The notes: generated from the letters alone by a model not told the origin. Shown: positions 30,401 through 40,211, counted from the stretch's first letter. The stretch is DNA of 64,000 nucleotides from Flavobacterium sp. GSB-24 (GCF_027924665.1 NZ_AP027043.1:372001-436000); one strand, 5' to 3'. Numbers and translations: made by a program.

Positions 30401-30889
30401 CAAAAAGCATTTAAGCTGCTCAATAATTGCATCTTTATGTAGTTTGAAATGGTAACTTCTCACAAATTCGGTTCCCTGCATATTAATCTCTGCAATGACA
30501 GCTTCATAATTCGAGAATGCCTCAATATCTTTTTCATCAATTAAATAAAGGACCTGCATAATCGAATCATTTCTCTGGTATTGGGTATCATAATGAACGA
30601 GCTTATAAATATTATTGTCTGCTAGATGAATTATTAAATCGTCTTTAATCTTTTTTCCAATTTTCTTGTCTGGAAAAGGAGTTGGCTGTAACGCTACAAA
30701 GTAATGTTCCTTATCTGTTACGATATTAATTTTCAATGACTTTGATTTTGTCGTATAAAAGACAGCAGGATCAAAATAATATTGCATACTACCATCTGGC
30801 TGTATCCTATTTTTAATCTCACATTGAGCATTAGATTTGCTATTACAAACAAAACAGAACAATAAAATTAAAAATATTATTTTCTTCAT
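30383..30889 (-). CDS. Secreted protein of unknown function
   Basis: A 168-residue protein with a signal peptide (IIFLILLFCFVCNSKSNAQC). The mature part mixes beta strands and helices (SMQYYFDPAVFYTTKSKSLKINIVTDKEHYFVALQPTP in part) and ends in a charged stretch with LKCFLKKEEN. No domain was recognised. The stop codon abuts that of the DUF2490 gene on the other strand. A possible -7 box (TAAATTTG on the minus strand) lies about 30 bases upstream. Confidence 0.7.
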   Translation of the reverse strand: MKKIIFLILLFCFVCNSKSNAQCEIKNRIQPDGSMQYYFDPAVFYTTKSKSLKINIVTDKEHYFVALQPTPFPDKKIGKKIKDDLIIHLADNNIYKLVHYDTQYQRNDSIMQVLYLIDEKDIEAFSNYEAVIAEINMQGTEFVRSYHFKLHKDAIIEQLKCFLKKEEN

Positions 30890-30953
30890 GTTGCTTGAAA
30901 TTAAACTGTTACACTAACAAATTTAATCTTTTTTAGCTAAGAAAACTATCAAA

Positions 30954-31715
30954 TTAAATTTCGTCATCCAATTCAGTTTTTTTTGTAACAATGTAATTGA
31001 CTGGAAAACTAGACGAAAAATATTCTATATGGCTTTCTTCTTCATCATTCGAAATGTTCACAAAATTACCATCTTCATCAAAATGCTTCATAAACGGATC
31101 TTGATTTGGATCAAAATCTGGACGCTGCCAGTCGTAAACAATTGGTTTTGCATATTCTGGTGTCCTGTAAAACAATGTTAGAGCAAAACCTGTAATAAGC
31201 CCCGCCAAATGTCCTTCCCAAGAAATAGATTGATCAACATCAGGAAAAACATACCATATCATTCCACCATAAAGCAAAATAACAGTTAGTGACAAAGCGA
31301 CTAATCTATAATATCTGGTTTGAATTCCTTTGAAGAAAATAAAACTTACCAAAACATAAATTAATCCGCTTGCACCAATATGAAAATTTTCTCTTCCAAC
31401 AACCCAGGTAATTAATCCAGAAAACAATATTCCGTAAGCAATCACTCCAAATGTCTGTTTCGGGTAAAAAAACTGTATCGCTGCTAATAATATTAAAAGC
31501 GGAATACTATTATTATATAAGTGGTCTAAATTTTCGTGAATAAAAGGACTAAACAAAACTCCTCGCAAACCCAAAAAGTCTCTTGGATAAATTCCGTATC
31601 GATAAAAATCAAAATCAAAGCGAATCTGCATCCAGTATATAATCCACAAAAAAAGGACAAAAAATAAAGGAAGTCCAATAACAGAATTTGAAAATTTAAA
31701 ATTAGTGTCGCTCAT
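30954..31715 (-). CDS. Rhomboid family intramembrane serine protease
   Basis: Multi-pass inner-membrane protease that cleaves substrates within the membrane. In 253 residues, six or more hydrophobic segments are visible. The catalytic dyad is Ser116 in HIGASGLIY and His169 in SWEGHLAGLITG, and HLYNN (His65, Asn69) supplies the oxyanion side. A C-terminal cytosolic tail of about 70 residues is acidic. The gene is single; the substrate is unknown. Confidence 0.9.
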   Translation of the reverse strand: MSDTNFKFSNSVIGLPLFFVLFLWIIYWMQIRFDFDFYRYGIYPRDFLGLRGVLFSPFIHENLDHLYNNSIPLLILLAAIQFFYPKQTFGVIAYGILFSGLITWVVGRENFHIGASGLIYVLVSFIFFKGIQTRYYRLVALSLTVILLYGGMIWYVFPDVDQSISWEGHLAGLITGFALTLFYRTPEYAKPIVYDWQRPDFDPNQDPFMKHFDEDGNFVNISNDEEESHIEYFSSSFPVNYIVTKKTELDDEI

Positions 31716-31877
31716 ATTTTTATCAATAACAATTGTTAGAGCTCAAAAAACTATCCAAAAATATTTTACTGATATTTTGTCATATAAGAAAAACCCAAAA
31801 ATGTCTCAGATTGTAACAATCCTTCTTAGTATCAATTGTTTTAACTTTCAATAAATAAAATCTAAATCTAAAAATAG

Positions 31878-31885
31878 TAATTTTG
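31878..31885 (+). promoter_or_regulatory. -7 promoter box directly before rarA
   Basis: TAATTTTG matches TAnnTTTG and again lies exactly four bases before the ATG, predicting a leaderless mRNA. A clear -33 TTTG at standard spacing was not found. Confidence 0.45.
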
Positions 31886-31889
31886 TAGA

Positions 31890-33167
31890 ATGGAAGCACC
31901 ATTAGCAGAACGCATTCGCCCGCAAAAATTAGAAGACTATATTAGCCAGCACCATTTGGTTGGTCCGACTGGTTCTTTAACACAACAAATTTCAAAAGGA
32001 ATAATCCCCTCTTTGATTTTTTGGGGACCTCCGGGCACAGGAAAAACAACTCTTGCCCAAATTATTGCACAAGAATCAAAAAGACCTTTTTATATTTTGA
32101 GTGCAATAAATTCTGGAGTAAAGGATATTCGCGATGTTATCGAAAAGGCAAAGCAAAGTGGCGGCTTGTTTACTGCTAAAAATCCTATTCTTTTTATAGA
32201 TGAGATTCACAGATTTAGCAAATCACAACAAGATTCCCTTTTGGCTGCGGTCGAAAAAGGCTGGATAACTTTGATTGGTGCTACGACAGAGAATCCAAGT
32301 TTTGAGGTGATTCCTGCATTATTGTCACGTTGTCAAGTTTATATACTAAATGCTTTTACAAAAGCCGATTTAGAAGCGCTATTAAAACGCGCAATGAAAA
32401 CTGATACATATTTATTGACAAAAAACATAAATCTTAAAGAAATAGAGGCTTTATTACGCCTATCAGGTGGTGACGGCCGAAAATTGCTCAATATTTTTGA
32501 ACTGGTCATTAATGCATCTGCTGGTGACGAAATAACAATTACCAACGATCGTGTTTTAGAATTAGTACAGCAGAATACTGTTTTATATGACAAAACTGGT
32601 GAACAGCATTATGATATTATTTCAGCTTTTATAAAATCAATTCGCGGAAGTGATCCCAATGGTGCCGTCTATTGGCTCGCTAGAATGATTGAAGGCGGTG
32701 AAGATGTGAAGTTTATTGCTCGAAGAATGCTAATTCTTTCTAGCGAAGATATTGGCAATGCAAATCCGACAGCTTTTATCATGGCCAATAACACTTTTCA
32801 GGCAGTTACAACTATTGGATATCCTGAAAGCCGAATTATTTTAAGCCAATGCGCTATTTATCTTGCAACTTCTCCAAAGAGTAATGCTTCGTATATGGCA
32901 ATTGGAAATGCACAGCAATTGGTAAAACAAACTGGAGATCTACCAGTACCAATTCATTTGCGAAATGCGCCAACTAAATTAATGAAAGAATTAGGATATG
33001 GCGATGAATATAAATATTCGCATGATTATGCTAATAATTTTGCGGAACAAGAATTCCTGCCAGATGCTATAAAAGAAACGGTTCTTTACAATCCTGGAAA
33101 CAATTCTAGAGAGAACAGCAACCGAGAATTTTTAAAGAACCGTTGGAAAAATAAATATGGCTATTAA
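31890..33167 (+). CDS. rarA: Replication-associated recombination protein A (AAA+ ATPase)
   Basis: MgsA/WRNIP1-type AAA+ ATPase that acts at stalled replication forks and single-strand gaps. The 425 residues carry Walker [10 protein letters not shown] (46-54), Walker [17 protein letters not shown] (Asp104, Glu105), sensor 1 [11 protein letters not shown], and a C-terminal tetramerisation domain ([21 protein letters not shown]). It stands alone between divergent and convergent neighbours. Confidence 0.95.
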   Translation: MEAPLAERIRPQKLEDYISQHHLVGPTGSLTQQISKGIIPSLIFWGPPGTGKTTLAQIIAQESKRPFYILSAINSGVKDIRDVIEKAKQSGGLFTAKNPILFIDEIHRFSKSQQDSLLAAVEKGWITLIGATTENPSFEVIPALLSRCQVYILNAFTKADLEALLKRAMKTDTYLLTKNINLKEIEALLRLSGGDGRKLLNIFELVINASAGDEITITNDRVLELVQQNTVLYDKTGEQHYDIISAFIKSIRGSDPNGAVYWLARMIEGGEDVKFIARRMLILSSEDIGNANPTAFIMANNTFQAVTTIGYPESRIILSQCAIYLATSPKSNASYMAIGNAQQLVKQTGDLPVPIHLRNAPTKLMKELGYGDEYKYSHDYANNFAEQEFLPDAIKETVLYNPGNNSRENSNREFLKNRWKNKYGY

Positions 33168-33182
33168 ACCGTATTTTATATT

Positions 33183-33953
33183 TTAAAATTTAACTACAAT
33201 TTTTTCTGAAACCAATTTATCATTTTGGTACGATTCAAAGTACCATTGTCCATCTTCTTTTAAGATTAAAGAACCTTGAACATTATCTTTTATGGCGATG
33301 AAAACATTACTTTGAGAAGTTTTAAGAAGCTTCATTACTACTTTCGGTGTTTTATCTATTAACTGATAACCAGATTCTGTTGGTTGCGCATATAATAAAT
33401 TTGGATCTTTTAAATCTGGAGATGGAGTTGCAGCAACAACTTGAGCTGCGGCAACTGTTGTAACTGCTGCAGTTGCAGCATTCGTTCTTACAGGGGCAGA
33501 TGATGTTTTAGAAGTTGTAACGGGAGTACCGCTATATTTATAATGCAATGCATAAACAGATTTAAAAGCATTCTCTAGTGCTTCTCTGTATGCTAAGTCA
33601 TAATCTTTTTCTTTACTTCTTCCAACTTCAGAGGTAAAAACAACTTGACCAAAACAATCTTTGAATTGAACAATAAGTTTAGTTACCAAAAAAGCACTAT
33701 CTTTTGTTACATCAATGTATAAAACCTGACAGCGATCTGTATATCCTTCTGGCAGTTGTTCATTTGTATAAAAAGCTTCGAAACCTGCTTTAAGTAAGTT
33801 CTGTTTACTCAAAGTTGCCAAACGATATTGGTTATCTGTTTTTATAAAATCGTATTTTAGAGGGACAATTACAGCTTTGTAATCATTAACAGACTGCGCG
33901 AATCCAACAACTGAACATAAAATTGCAGTAATTAAAAGTTTAATCTTCATCAT
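33183..33953 (-). CDS. Secreted protein of unknown function with Ala/Thr-rich linker
   Basis: A 256-residue protein with a signal peptide (KIKLLITAILCSVVGFAQ). Two folded parts are separated by a low-complexity linker at about 150-185 (TSKTSSAPVRTNAATAAVTTVAAAQ, shown only in part). The N-terminal part has a lipoprotein-free alpha/beta pattern, and the C-terminal 60 residues look like a small beta domain (SNVFIAIKDNVQGSLILKEDGQWYFE). No family recognised. Its ATG overlaps the stop codon of the nucleotidase gene (TAATG), so the two are translated together; a second Met follows directly. Confidence 0.7.
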   Translation of the reverse strand: MMKIKLLITAILCSVVGFAQSVNDYKAVIVPLKYDFIKTDNQYRLATLSKQNLLKAGFEAFYTNEQLPEGYTDRCQVLYIDVTKDSAFLVTKLIVQFKDCFGQVVFTSEVGRSKEKDYDLAYREALENAFKSVYALHYKYSGTPVTTSKTSSAPVRTNAATAAVTTVAAAQVVAATPSPDLKDPNLLYAQPTESGYQLIDKTPKVVMKLLKTSQSNVFIAIKDNVQGSLILKEDGQWYFESYQNDKLVSEKIVVKF

Positions 33954-34639
33954 TATAAATATTTTTTTAGTTCTAATAAATGGTTAATTTGTTTATAATC
34001 TCCGGAAACATCCAATTTTTTTTCATTAAAGAAAATAGCGTCCAAGCCTGCATTTAAAGCGCCATTTACATCGGCTTCAAAATCGTCTCCAATCATAATA
34101 CTGTTTTCTTTTGAAGTATTGGCCAATTGTAATGCATAATCAAATATAATACTATTTGGCTTTTTAACTCCTGCTAATTCCGAATTTGTAATAGTAGCAA
34201 AATAACCTCCAAGCGAAGCATTATTTATTTTTTTTTCCTGCACATTAGCAAATCCGTTGGTAATAATATGAAGTTTGTATTTTGGTTTTAGATATTCCAA
34301 AACTTCTATTGCGCCATCAAAAAGATAATTGTTATCTGTTAGAAACTCAATGTAATCATTAGCAATTTCAAAGATATTTTCTTCTGATATTACATAATTT
34401 AAAGCATCAAAGGAAAACTTTAAACGATTGTAACGTAATTCCTGATGTGTAATTTTATCATTTTGATATAACCTCCAGCATTCCTGATTTATAGGAATAT
34501 ATTGTTTAATAAAATCTGCGGTAGGGATTTCCGCGTATTTCTCTTTAAAAATACGATCAAAAGCCATTTCTGAGTTTTTATCAAAATCCCAAAGTGTGTG
34601 ATCTAAATCAAAAAAGATGTCTGTAATCTTGGTATTCAT
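33953..34639 (-). CDS. YjjG-like HAD-family pyrimidine nucleotidase
   Basis: HAD-superfamily phosphatase of 228 residues resembling YjjG, which removes phosphate from non-canonical pyrimidine nucleotides. Motif I is FFDLDHTLW (nucleophile Asp11, Asp13), motif II HIITNGF, motif III KKPNSIIF and motif IV IMIGDDFEADVNGALNAG. It starts three bases after radC ends and overlaps the next gene by its stop codon, forming a radC-nucleotidase-unknown operon. Confidence 0.88.
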   Translation of the reverse strand: MNTKITDIFFDLDHTLWDFDKNSEMAFDRIFKEKYAEIPTADFIKQYIPINQECWRLYQNDKITHQELRYNRLKFSFDALNYVISEENIFEIANDYIEFLTDNNYLFDGAIEVLEYLKPKYKLHIITNGFANVQEKKINNASLGGYFATITNSELAGVKKPNSIIFDYALQLANTSKENSIMIGDDFEADVNGALNAGLDAIFFNEKKLDVSGDYKQINHLLELKKYL

Positions 34640-34642
34640 GTA

Positions 34643-35332
34643 TTAAAAAATTCCTTCATCTACAAAACTATAATATTTTGATTCAGTTATAATCAAATGA
34701 TCTAAAACTTTAACATCTAGACTTTCTCCCGCAAGTTTTATTTTTTTGGTAATTTGCTTGTCTGCATCACTAGGATTTAAGTTTCCAGAGGGGTGATTAT
34801 GGCACAAAATCAAACCAGTAGCCCCATTTTCCATGGCTAATTTAAAAACTAATCTAACGTCTACGACAGTTCCCGTAATACCTCCTTTACTCAATTGAGA
34901 CTTTGAAATAACGCTATTAGAATTATTAAGAAAAAGCACCCAAAATTCTTCATGAGGAAGTTCTCCAATAATTGGCTGCATTATCTCGAAAACAGCTTTA
35001 CTAGAAGATATTTTTTTGAATATTAACGCATCTTCACTTCTTTGCCTTCTTCCTAATTCTAATGCCGCGACAATAGAAATTGCTTTTGCCTCACCTACTC
35101 CTTTAAATTGCATTAAACTTGAAATAGACAATTTCCCTAAAGCATTCAGATTTCCTGCACTTGATAAGATTCTCTTACTTAAAGAAACCGCAGATTCATT
35201 TCGACTTCCAGAACCAATTAAAATTGCAATTAATTCGGCATCACTTAATACTTCCTTTCCTTTCAACATTAATTTCTCCCGAGGCTTGTCATCTTCGGAC
35301 CAATCTGTGATCGGAAAATTAGATTTTTCCAT
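34643..35332 (-). CDS. radC: RadC family (JAB/MPN domain) protein
   Basis: Member of the RadC family, historically linked to DNA repair, though its activity is not settled. The 229 residues have an N-terminal helix-hairpin-helix part ([21 protein letters not shown]) and a C-terminal JAMM metalloprotease-like domain with HNHPSGNLNPSDAD (His178, His180, Asp190). The first gene of a three-gene operon. A TATCTTCG-like -7 box lies 25 bases upstream. Confidence 0.92.
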   Translation of the reverse strand: MEKSNFPITDWSEDDKPREKLMLKGKEVLSDAELIAILIGSGSRNESAVSLSKRILSSAGNLNALGKLSISSLMQFKGVGEAKAISIVAALELGRRQRSEDALIFKKISSSKAVFEIMQPIIGELPHEEFWVLFLNNSNSVISKSQLSKGGITGTVVDVRLVFKLAMENGATGLILCHNHPSGNLNPSDADKQITKKIKLAGESLDVKVLDHLIITESKYYSFVDEGIF

Positions 35333-35489
35333 AAATTAGAATAATTTTATTAGGGACGAAGATATTAAAAAGAAGAAAAATCTTTCAATAAATATTAATT
35401 ATTTAAAAATAAAAACACTAATACTAGTTTAATCTACTTTCGATATGGTTAAAATTGCAAATAACTTCAAATATGAAAATTTAAATTAA

Positions 35490-35531
35490 GCACAAAAAAA
35501 TGCCAACTGCATAAAGCAATCGGCATCTTCC
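35490..35531 (-). terminator. Terminator of the Mpl-like gene
   Basis: In the minus transcript ten consecutive pairs form (two of them G-U) between the TGCCGATTGC and GCAGTTGGCA arms, with a 5-base loop and a run of T after the stem. It begins about 25 bases after the stop codon. Confidence 0.75.
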
Positions 35532-35555
35532 ATAATTTTCAAATTGACTAATTAT

Positions 35556-36911
35556 CTAATTAATCAACCCCTTTACATCATCAAAGTTTAAGCCTCCGTA
35601 ATTACCAGAACTCATTAATAAAAGTGCAGAATTATCGAGATTTAAATGGAATAAATATTCCTTAAATTCAGCTGGATTTGTATAAATAATTAAATCTTTT
35701 CTGTTGAATGAAGTTGCAATCTGCTCATAAGTAACTTCTTCTAATTGTTTAATTTTCACCGCATCTGGCGAATAAAAAACTACTGCAACATCAGCATATT
35801 CTAAAGCTCCTTCATATTCTTTCAAAAACTCAGCATTTAAGCTGCTGTACGTATGCAATTCTAAACAAGCCACTAAAGTTCTGTTTGGATATTGTTCTTT
35901 TACCGCTTTAGTAGTTGCAGCTACTTTACTTGGCGAATGGGCAAAATCTTTATAAGCTACTTTTCCTTTTCCTTCCGCAATTTTCTCCAAACGTTTAGAT
36001 GCTCCTTTAAAACTTGCAATAGCTTCGTAAAAATCTGCTTCGTCTACGCCCATATTTTGGCAGATCCATTTTGCTCCGGCCAAATTATTCAAGTTGTGTG
36101 CTCCAAAAACTTCAATTGGCATATCGCCTTCTGGGGTTTTTAATAATGTTACTCCATCATTGACAGAATACTCTGGAGTTTTGTAAGCAATTTTTCTAAT
36201 CGGATTTGTTGCTGCTTCAGAAACACGTTTTACTTCTGGATCATTTTCGTTGTACACTAAAATTCCTCCATTTGTAATTTTTTCAATAAAAATTTCAAAC
36301 TGCTCTACATAGTTTTCGTAGGTTGGAAAAACATTAATATGATCCCAGGCAATTCCAGAAATTAAGGCAATATTGGGTTGATACAAATGAAATTTCGGAC
36401 GTCTATCAATTGGAGAAGATAAATACTCATCACCTTCCAAAACCACAAAATCATTTTCTTCTGTAAGATGCACCATTGTATCAAAACCTTCCAACTGTGC
36501 TCCTACCATATAATCGACAGCGATATTATGATAATGCATTACATGAAGAATCATCGAAGTAATAGTAGTTTTTCCGTGTGAACCACCAATTACAACACGA
36601 GTTTTATTTTTAGATTGTTCGTATAAAAATTCTGGATACGAATAGATTTTCAAACCTAATTCCTGCGCTTTTAATAATTCAGGATTATCAGCTTTTGCGT
36701 GCATTCCTAAAATAATCGCATCAATATCCGAAGTAATTTTTTCTGGAAACCAGCCCATTTCTGCAGGAAGAATCCCTTTTTTCTCTAATCTTGATTTTGA
36801 AGGTTCAAAAATAGCATCATCACTTCCTGTAACCTGATATCCTTTATTATGTAATGCTAATGCAAGGTTGTGCATAGCGCTTCCGCCAATGGCGATGAAA
36901 TGTGTTTTCAT
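35556..36911 (-). CDS. mpl: Mpl-like UDP-MurNAc:peptide ligase
   Basis: Mur-ligase family protein of 451 residues. The N-terminal Rossmann-like domain begins HFIAIGGSAMHNLALAL, the ATP-binding P-loop is GGSHGKTT (109-116), then LEGDEY and the conserved DHINVFPTYENYV. A C-terminal domain includes DFAHSPSKVAAT. Length and the GGSAMHN start favour the recycling ligase Mpl, which attaches the tripeptide L-Ala-D-Glu-mesoDAP to UDP-MurNAc, over MurC; the two cannot be separated with certainty by eye. It is a single gene with its own terminator. Confidence 0.8.
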   Translation of the reverse strand: MKTHFIAIGGSAMHNLALALHNKGYQVTGSDDAIFEPSKSRLEKKGILPAEMGWFPEKITSDIDAIILGMHAKADNPELLKAQELGLKIYSYPEFLYEQSKNKTRVVIGGSHGKTTITSMILHVMHYHNIAVDYMVGAQLEGFDTMVHLTEENDFVVLEGDEYLSSPIDRRPKFHLYQPNIALISGIAWDHINVFPTYENYVEQFEIFIEKITNGGILVYNENDPEVKRVSEAATNPIRKIAYKTPEYSVNDGVTLLKTPEGDMPIEVFGAHNLNNLAGAKWICQNMGVDEADFYEAIASFKGASKRLEKIAEGKGKVAYKDFAHSPSKVAATTKAVKEQYPNRTLVACLELHTYSSLNAEFLKEYEGALEYADVAVVFYSPDAVKIKQLEEVTYEQIATSFNRKDLIIYTNPAEFKEYLFHLNLDNSALLLMSSGNYGGLNFDDVKGLIN

Positions 36912-36918
36912 TGAATAC

Positions 36919-36985
36919 GTTGAATCGTTTATATGTTGAATCGTTTATTCGATTAAACGAATACACAATTCAACGATTAAACCGG
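36919..36985. repeat. Intergenic GTTGAATCGTTTAT repeat
   Basis: Two direct copies of GTTGAATCGTTTAT (36919-36932 and 36935-36948) are followed by inverted versions (TCGTTTA with TAAACGA, then TTCAACGATTAAAC). The element fills the space upstream of the Mpl-like gene and can fold. It resembles one of the short interspersed families of Flavobacterium genomes. Confidence 0.5.
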
Positions 36986-37072
36986 TTAATTATTCTTCAA
37001 AAATAAGGAAATATAGTATGCTCTATTTGGTTTTGAAAATAAATTATTGATTAGCACTAAAATTATTTAACA

Positions 37073-37110
37073 AAAAACCCGACAAGCGTTAGAAGAAACC
37101 TGTCGGGTTT
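37073..37110 (-). terminator. Terminator of the S46 peptidase gene
   Basis: AAACCCGACA (37075-37084) pairs with TGTCGGGTTT (37101-37110) around a 16-base loop, with T after the stem on the minus strand. It lies about 20 bases after the stop codon. Confidence 0.75.
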
Positions 37111-37130
37111 AATTTATAAATAAAATGAGA

Positions 37131-39278
37131 TTATTTCACAATCGTCAATTCATCAATAATATTTTTAGCTCCAGCGTATTTGTCAATAATCCAAAGTACA
37201 TAACGAATATCAACGTTGATAGTTCTTTGTAATTTAGGATCAAAAATTACGTCTCCAGCCATAGCTTCGATGTTTCCATCAAAAGCAATTCCAATTAATT
37301 CTCCTTTTCCGTTAAGAACCGGCGAACCAGAATTTCCTCCAGTAATATCGTTATCAGTTAAGAAATTTACCGGCATGTAGCCAGCTTTATCAGCATACTG
37401 TCCGAAATCTTTTTTCTTGTTCAATTCCAATAAACGAGCTGGCAGGTCAAATTCTTGATCTCCTGCTTTGTATTTTTTAACCATACTTTCCATTGTTGTA
37501 TAGTTATTAATTTTAGCATCTTCATTACGAGTATCTGCAGGTAAAGCGCGAACTTTTCCGTAAGTTAATCTCAAAGTAGAGTTTGCATCTGGATATTTAA
37601 TTGCATTTAATTTTGATTCTCTTAAACCTTCTACCAATTTACGGTAAGCAGTTGCGAAACCATCATCAGCTTTTGCCTGATCATCTGTTTTAGAACGGTA
37701 TTTCGTCAATAAATCATTAGAAATAATATACAACGGATCGTGTACAATTGCCAATGGTTTTGGATCTGCTAAAAACGCTAATACTTTTTCTTTATTAGTA
37801 AAATAACTTACTTCTGTAGCTTTTGCCACATCTGCAGTAAAATCACCATTATTAGCAGTTTTCATTTTTGCAATTTCTGGAGCAAGTCCATACTCAGCAG
37901 CTTTAGAAGCGTATAAATTTAATTGTGCTGTTAAAACGTCTTTTTCTAATGGAGCGTAAAATTCACCATAGATACTTTCAACCAATGCATTAATTTTAGG
38001 AAGCATTTCAGCTTTCTTAGCATCATTTTCTTTGTAGTAAGCAATTAATGCATTTCCTAAATTCGCTGGTCCAGTTGCATAACTAGAAGTACGTAAAAGC
38101 TGTGTCAAATAATTATCGTGACGTGCTTTTAAGTTTGTTTCTCTGTAATAATCGTTGATAGTCGGAATTACATTCTCGTACTTTTCTTTATTAGCAGGTT
38201 TAGTTGCCCACTCATAGAATTTATCTTCTTGTTCTGTTTTAGTTTCTACAGTTCCAGCTTTTGTCAACGCATCAATCATACCTTGACGGTTTTTCCAATA
38301 ATTAGCTGTCGAAGCATATTTAGAAGCATATTGTAAACGAACAGTTGCATCCTTATCCATATACTCTTTCATTTGGTCCATTCCGGTTTTTGCACCTTCA
38401 ACCCAAGCAGGATAAGCATATTTAATGTTTTGTTCGATTCCGCCAGCCGGCATCCAACGGTTTGTTCTACCTGGATATCCTAAAATCATTGCGAAATCAT
38501 TTTCTTTTACCCCTTTAATACTTACAGGTAAATAGTGTTTAGGCTGCAATGGCACGTTGTCTTTTGAATATGCTGCAGGATTTCCGTTTTTATCAGCGTA
38601 AACTCTAAACATAGAGAAATCTCCCGTTTGACGAGGCCACTCCCAGTTGTCTGTATCACCTCCAAATTTACCAACACTTTCTGGTGGCGTTCCCACTAGA
38701 CGAACGTCTGTATAATCTTGATAAACGAAATAGTAGTATTCATTTCCTTGAAAGAAAGGACGAACAGAAACAGTGTATTTTCCATTTTCGCTATTTTCTT
38801 TTTCAATTAAACTAATCTCTTGTTGAATGATTTTGTTTCTTTCTGTTTCTGTCATTGTATCGTTTACTTTAGACAAAATTCTTTTAGAAACATCATCCAT
38901 ACGAACAAAGAAACGAACGTATAAAGATTTAGGCTTTAGTTCTTCTGAACGATTTTTTGCCCAGAAACCATTTTTCAAATGATTTTGTTCTGCTGTTGAA
39001 AGTTCTGCAATCGCGCTATATCCACAGTGGTGATTAGTCAATACCAATCCGCTGTTTGAAACTATTTCAGCAGTACAACCTCCATTAAATTGCACAATGG
39101 CATCTTTTAAACTATGATTGTTAATGCTGTAAATTTCTTCGGCTGTCAATTGCAAGCCCATTTTCTCCATATCTCTATGGTTCAATCTTTCGATAAACAT
39201 CAAGAACCACATTCCTTCATCGGCTCTTACTGGAAAAGCCATAAGGCACATGGTCAAGAATAAAACTACTTTTTTCAT
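37131..39278 (-). CDS. S46 family dipeptidyl-peptidase, DPP7-like
   Basis: Exported serine dipeptidyl-peptidase that releases dipeptides from peptide N termini; the family occurs in Bacteroidota and a few Proteobacteria. Of 715 residues, the first 19 are a signal peptide (MKKVVLFLTMCLMAFPVRA) and the mature end DEGMWFLMFIERLN holds residues binding the substrate N terminus. The catalytic His lies in TNHHCGYSAI (83/84), the Asp in the DNWEWPRQTGDFSMFR region and the Ser in GNSGSP (Ser650). Gly668 (FDGN) corresponds to the DPP7-type pocket for hydrophobic residues; DPP11 has Arg there. The gene is single. Confidence 0.92.
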   Translation of the reverse strand: MKKVVLFLTMCLMAFPVRADEGMWFLMFIERLNHRDMEKMGLQLTAEEIYSINNHSLKDAIVQFNGGCTAEIVSNSGLVLTNHHCGYSAIAELSTAEQNHLKNGFWAKNRSEELKPKSLYVRFFVRMDDVSKRILSKVNDTMTETERNKIIQQEISLIEKENSENGKYTVSVRPFFQGNEYYYFVYQDYTDVRLVGTPPESVGKFGGDTDNWEWPRQTGDFSMFRVYADKNGNPAAYSKDNVPLQPKHYLPVSIKGVKENDFAMILGYPGRTNRWMPAGGIEQNIKYAYPAWVEGAKTGMDQMKEYMDKDATVRLQYASKYASTANYWKNRQGMIDALTKAGTVETKTEQEDKFYEWATKPANKEKYENVIPTINDYYRETNLKARHDNYLTQLLRTSSYATGPANLGNALIAYYKENDAKKAEMLPKINALVESIYGEFYAPLEKDVLTAQLNLYASKAAEYGLAPEIAKMKTANNGDFTADVAKATEVSYFTNKEKVLAFLADPKPLAIVHDPLYIISNDLLTKYRSKTDDQAKADDGFATAYRKLVEGLRESKLNAIKYPDANSTLRLTYGKVRALPADTRNEDAKINNYTTMESMVKKYKAGDQEFDLPARLLELNKKKDFGQYADKAGYMPVNFLTDNDITGGNSGSPVLNGKGELIGIAFDGNIEAMAGDVIFDPKLQRTINVDIRYVLWIIDKYAGAKNIIDELTIVK

Positions 39279-39591
39279 GTTATTTTGTTTAAGTGATGCG
39301 AATATAACTCATTTTCGCAAAAAAAATAAACATAACTCCAAAAAACAAAACATAATAAATTAAATAATACTTGATTTTGCGAAATTCATAATTTTATTAA
39401 GATGATAGCAAAGTTTAAATTTAACACCATAAACACAGCGAAAGAATTAAAAATCTCCAAAAAATTGATTTTAAAAATTAAAACTCATTATTATTTGTAA
39501 AAATTAACTTTCAATTAAAAAATTATAGCTTAAAATATTTCTTACAAAATGTTTTGATTTAAATTTGCCTTCCAAATAAATAAAATTAAAA
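39279..39591. other. Divergent intergenic gap
   Basis: 313 AT-rich bases between the divergent S46 peptidase and the small barrel protein. No gene, RNA or repeat family was recognised. A TAAATTTG box at 39560-39567 with TTTC 18 bases upstream is a possible promoter for the barrel gene. A weaker TATATTCG box faces the peptidase (39306-39299). Confidence 0.4.
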
Positions 39592-40122
39592 ATGAAAAAA
39601 TTATTACTAGCAGTTGTAATACTAGTTACAACTATTGCGAGTGCGCAAAAAAACTCAATCTTGTTAGGCGGAAATGTTGGATTCTCTTCTGAGAAAATTG
39701 GTGATTCGAAACTTGAAAATTTTGAATTCTCTCCAAGAGTTGGATATCAATTTGCTGAAAAATGGACAGCTGGAGTAGAAGGTTCAATCATGAATGTAAA
39801 AACTACTGGGGTGGACAAAACAGAAAAATACAAAATTGGAGGTTTTGTACGTTACTCAACACCACTTTCTCAAATGTTTTCTTTCTACACAGATTTAGGT
39901 GTTGGATACCAAAACACTTCATTAAACAATGCAAAAGGAATGTATGCAAGTTTAACACCTGCTTTATTTATCAATATGAAAAATGGTTTTGGTTTGAATT
40001 TTTCTATTGGAGGAATTAACTACGATAATCTTGACGGAAAAAATGATCCAAGACAAGAACGTTTAGGTTTTGATTTTGGAAAAACTTTAAACATTGGAGT
40101 TTCTAAAAACTTCGCATTATAA
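39592..40122 (+). CDS. Small outer membrane beta-barrel protein
   Basis: A 176-residue protein with a signal peptide (LLLAVVILVTTIASAQ) and a mature part made of alternating barrel strands (SILLGGNVGFSSEKIG, FEFSPRVGYQFAEKWTAGVEG, FGLNFSIGGINYD). It ends SKNFAL. It fits the OmpX/OmpW-sized outer membrane beta-barrel families; the ligand is unknown. A single gene, convergent with obgE across a shared terminator. Confidence 0.75.
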   Translation: MKKLLLAVVILVTTIASAQKNSILLGGNVGFSSEKIGDSKLENFEFSPRVGYQFAEKWTAGVEGSIMNVKTTGVDKTEKYKIGGFVRYSTPLSQMFSFYTDLGVGYQNTSLNNAKGMYASLTPALFINMKNGFGLNFSIGGINYDNLDGKNDPRQERLGFDFGKTLNIGVSKNFAL

Positions 40123-40181
40123 ATTGGAGGATTTAGTTACGAGTAAAATCCTTTCTACTTTTTGTTTCTGCACAAAAAGTA

Positions 40182-40211
40182 AAAACCCGACAATAGAAAT
40201 TGTCGGGTTTT
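40182..40211. terminator. Bidirectional terminator
   Basis: A 13-bp stem (containing ACCCGACAAT and ATTGTCGGGT) with a 4-base loop and A/T runs on both sides lies between the convergent barrel protein gene and obgE, so it can end both transcripts. Confidence 0.85.
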
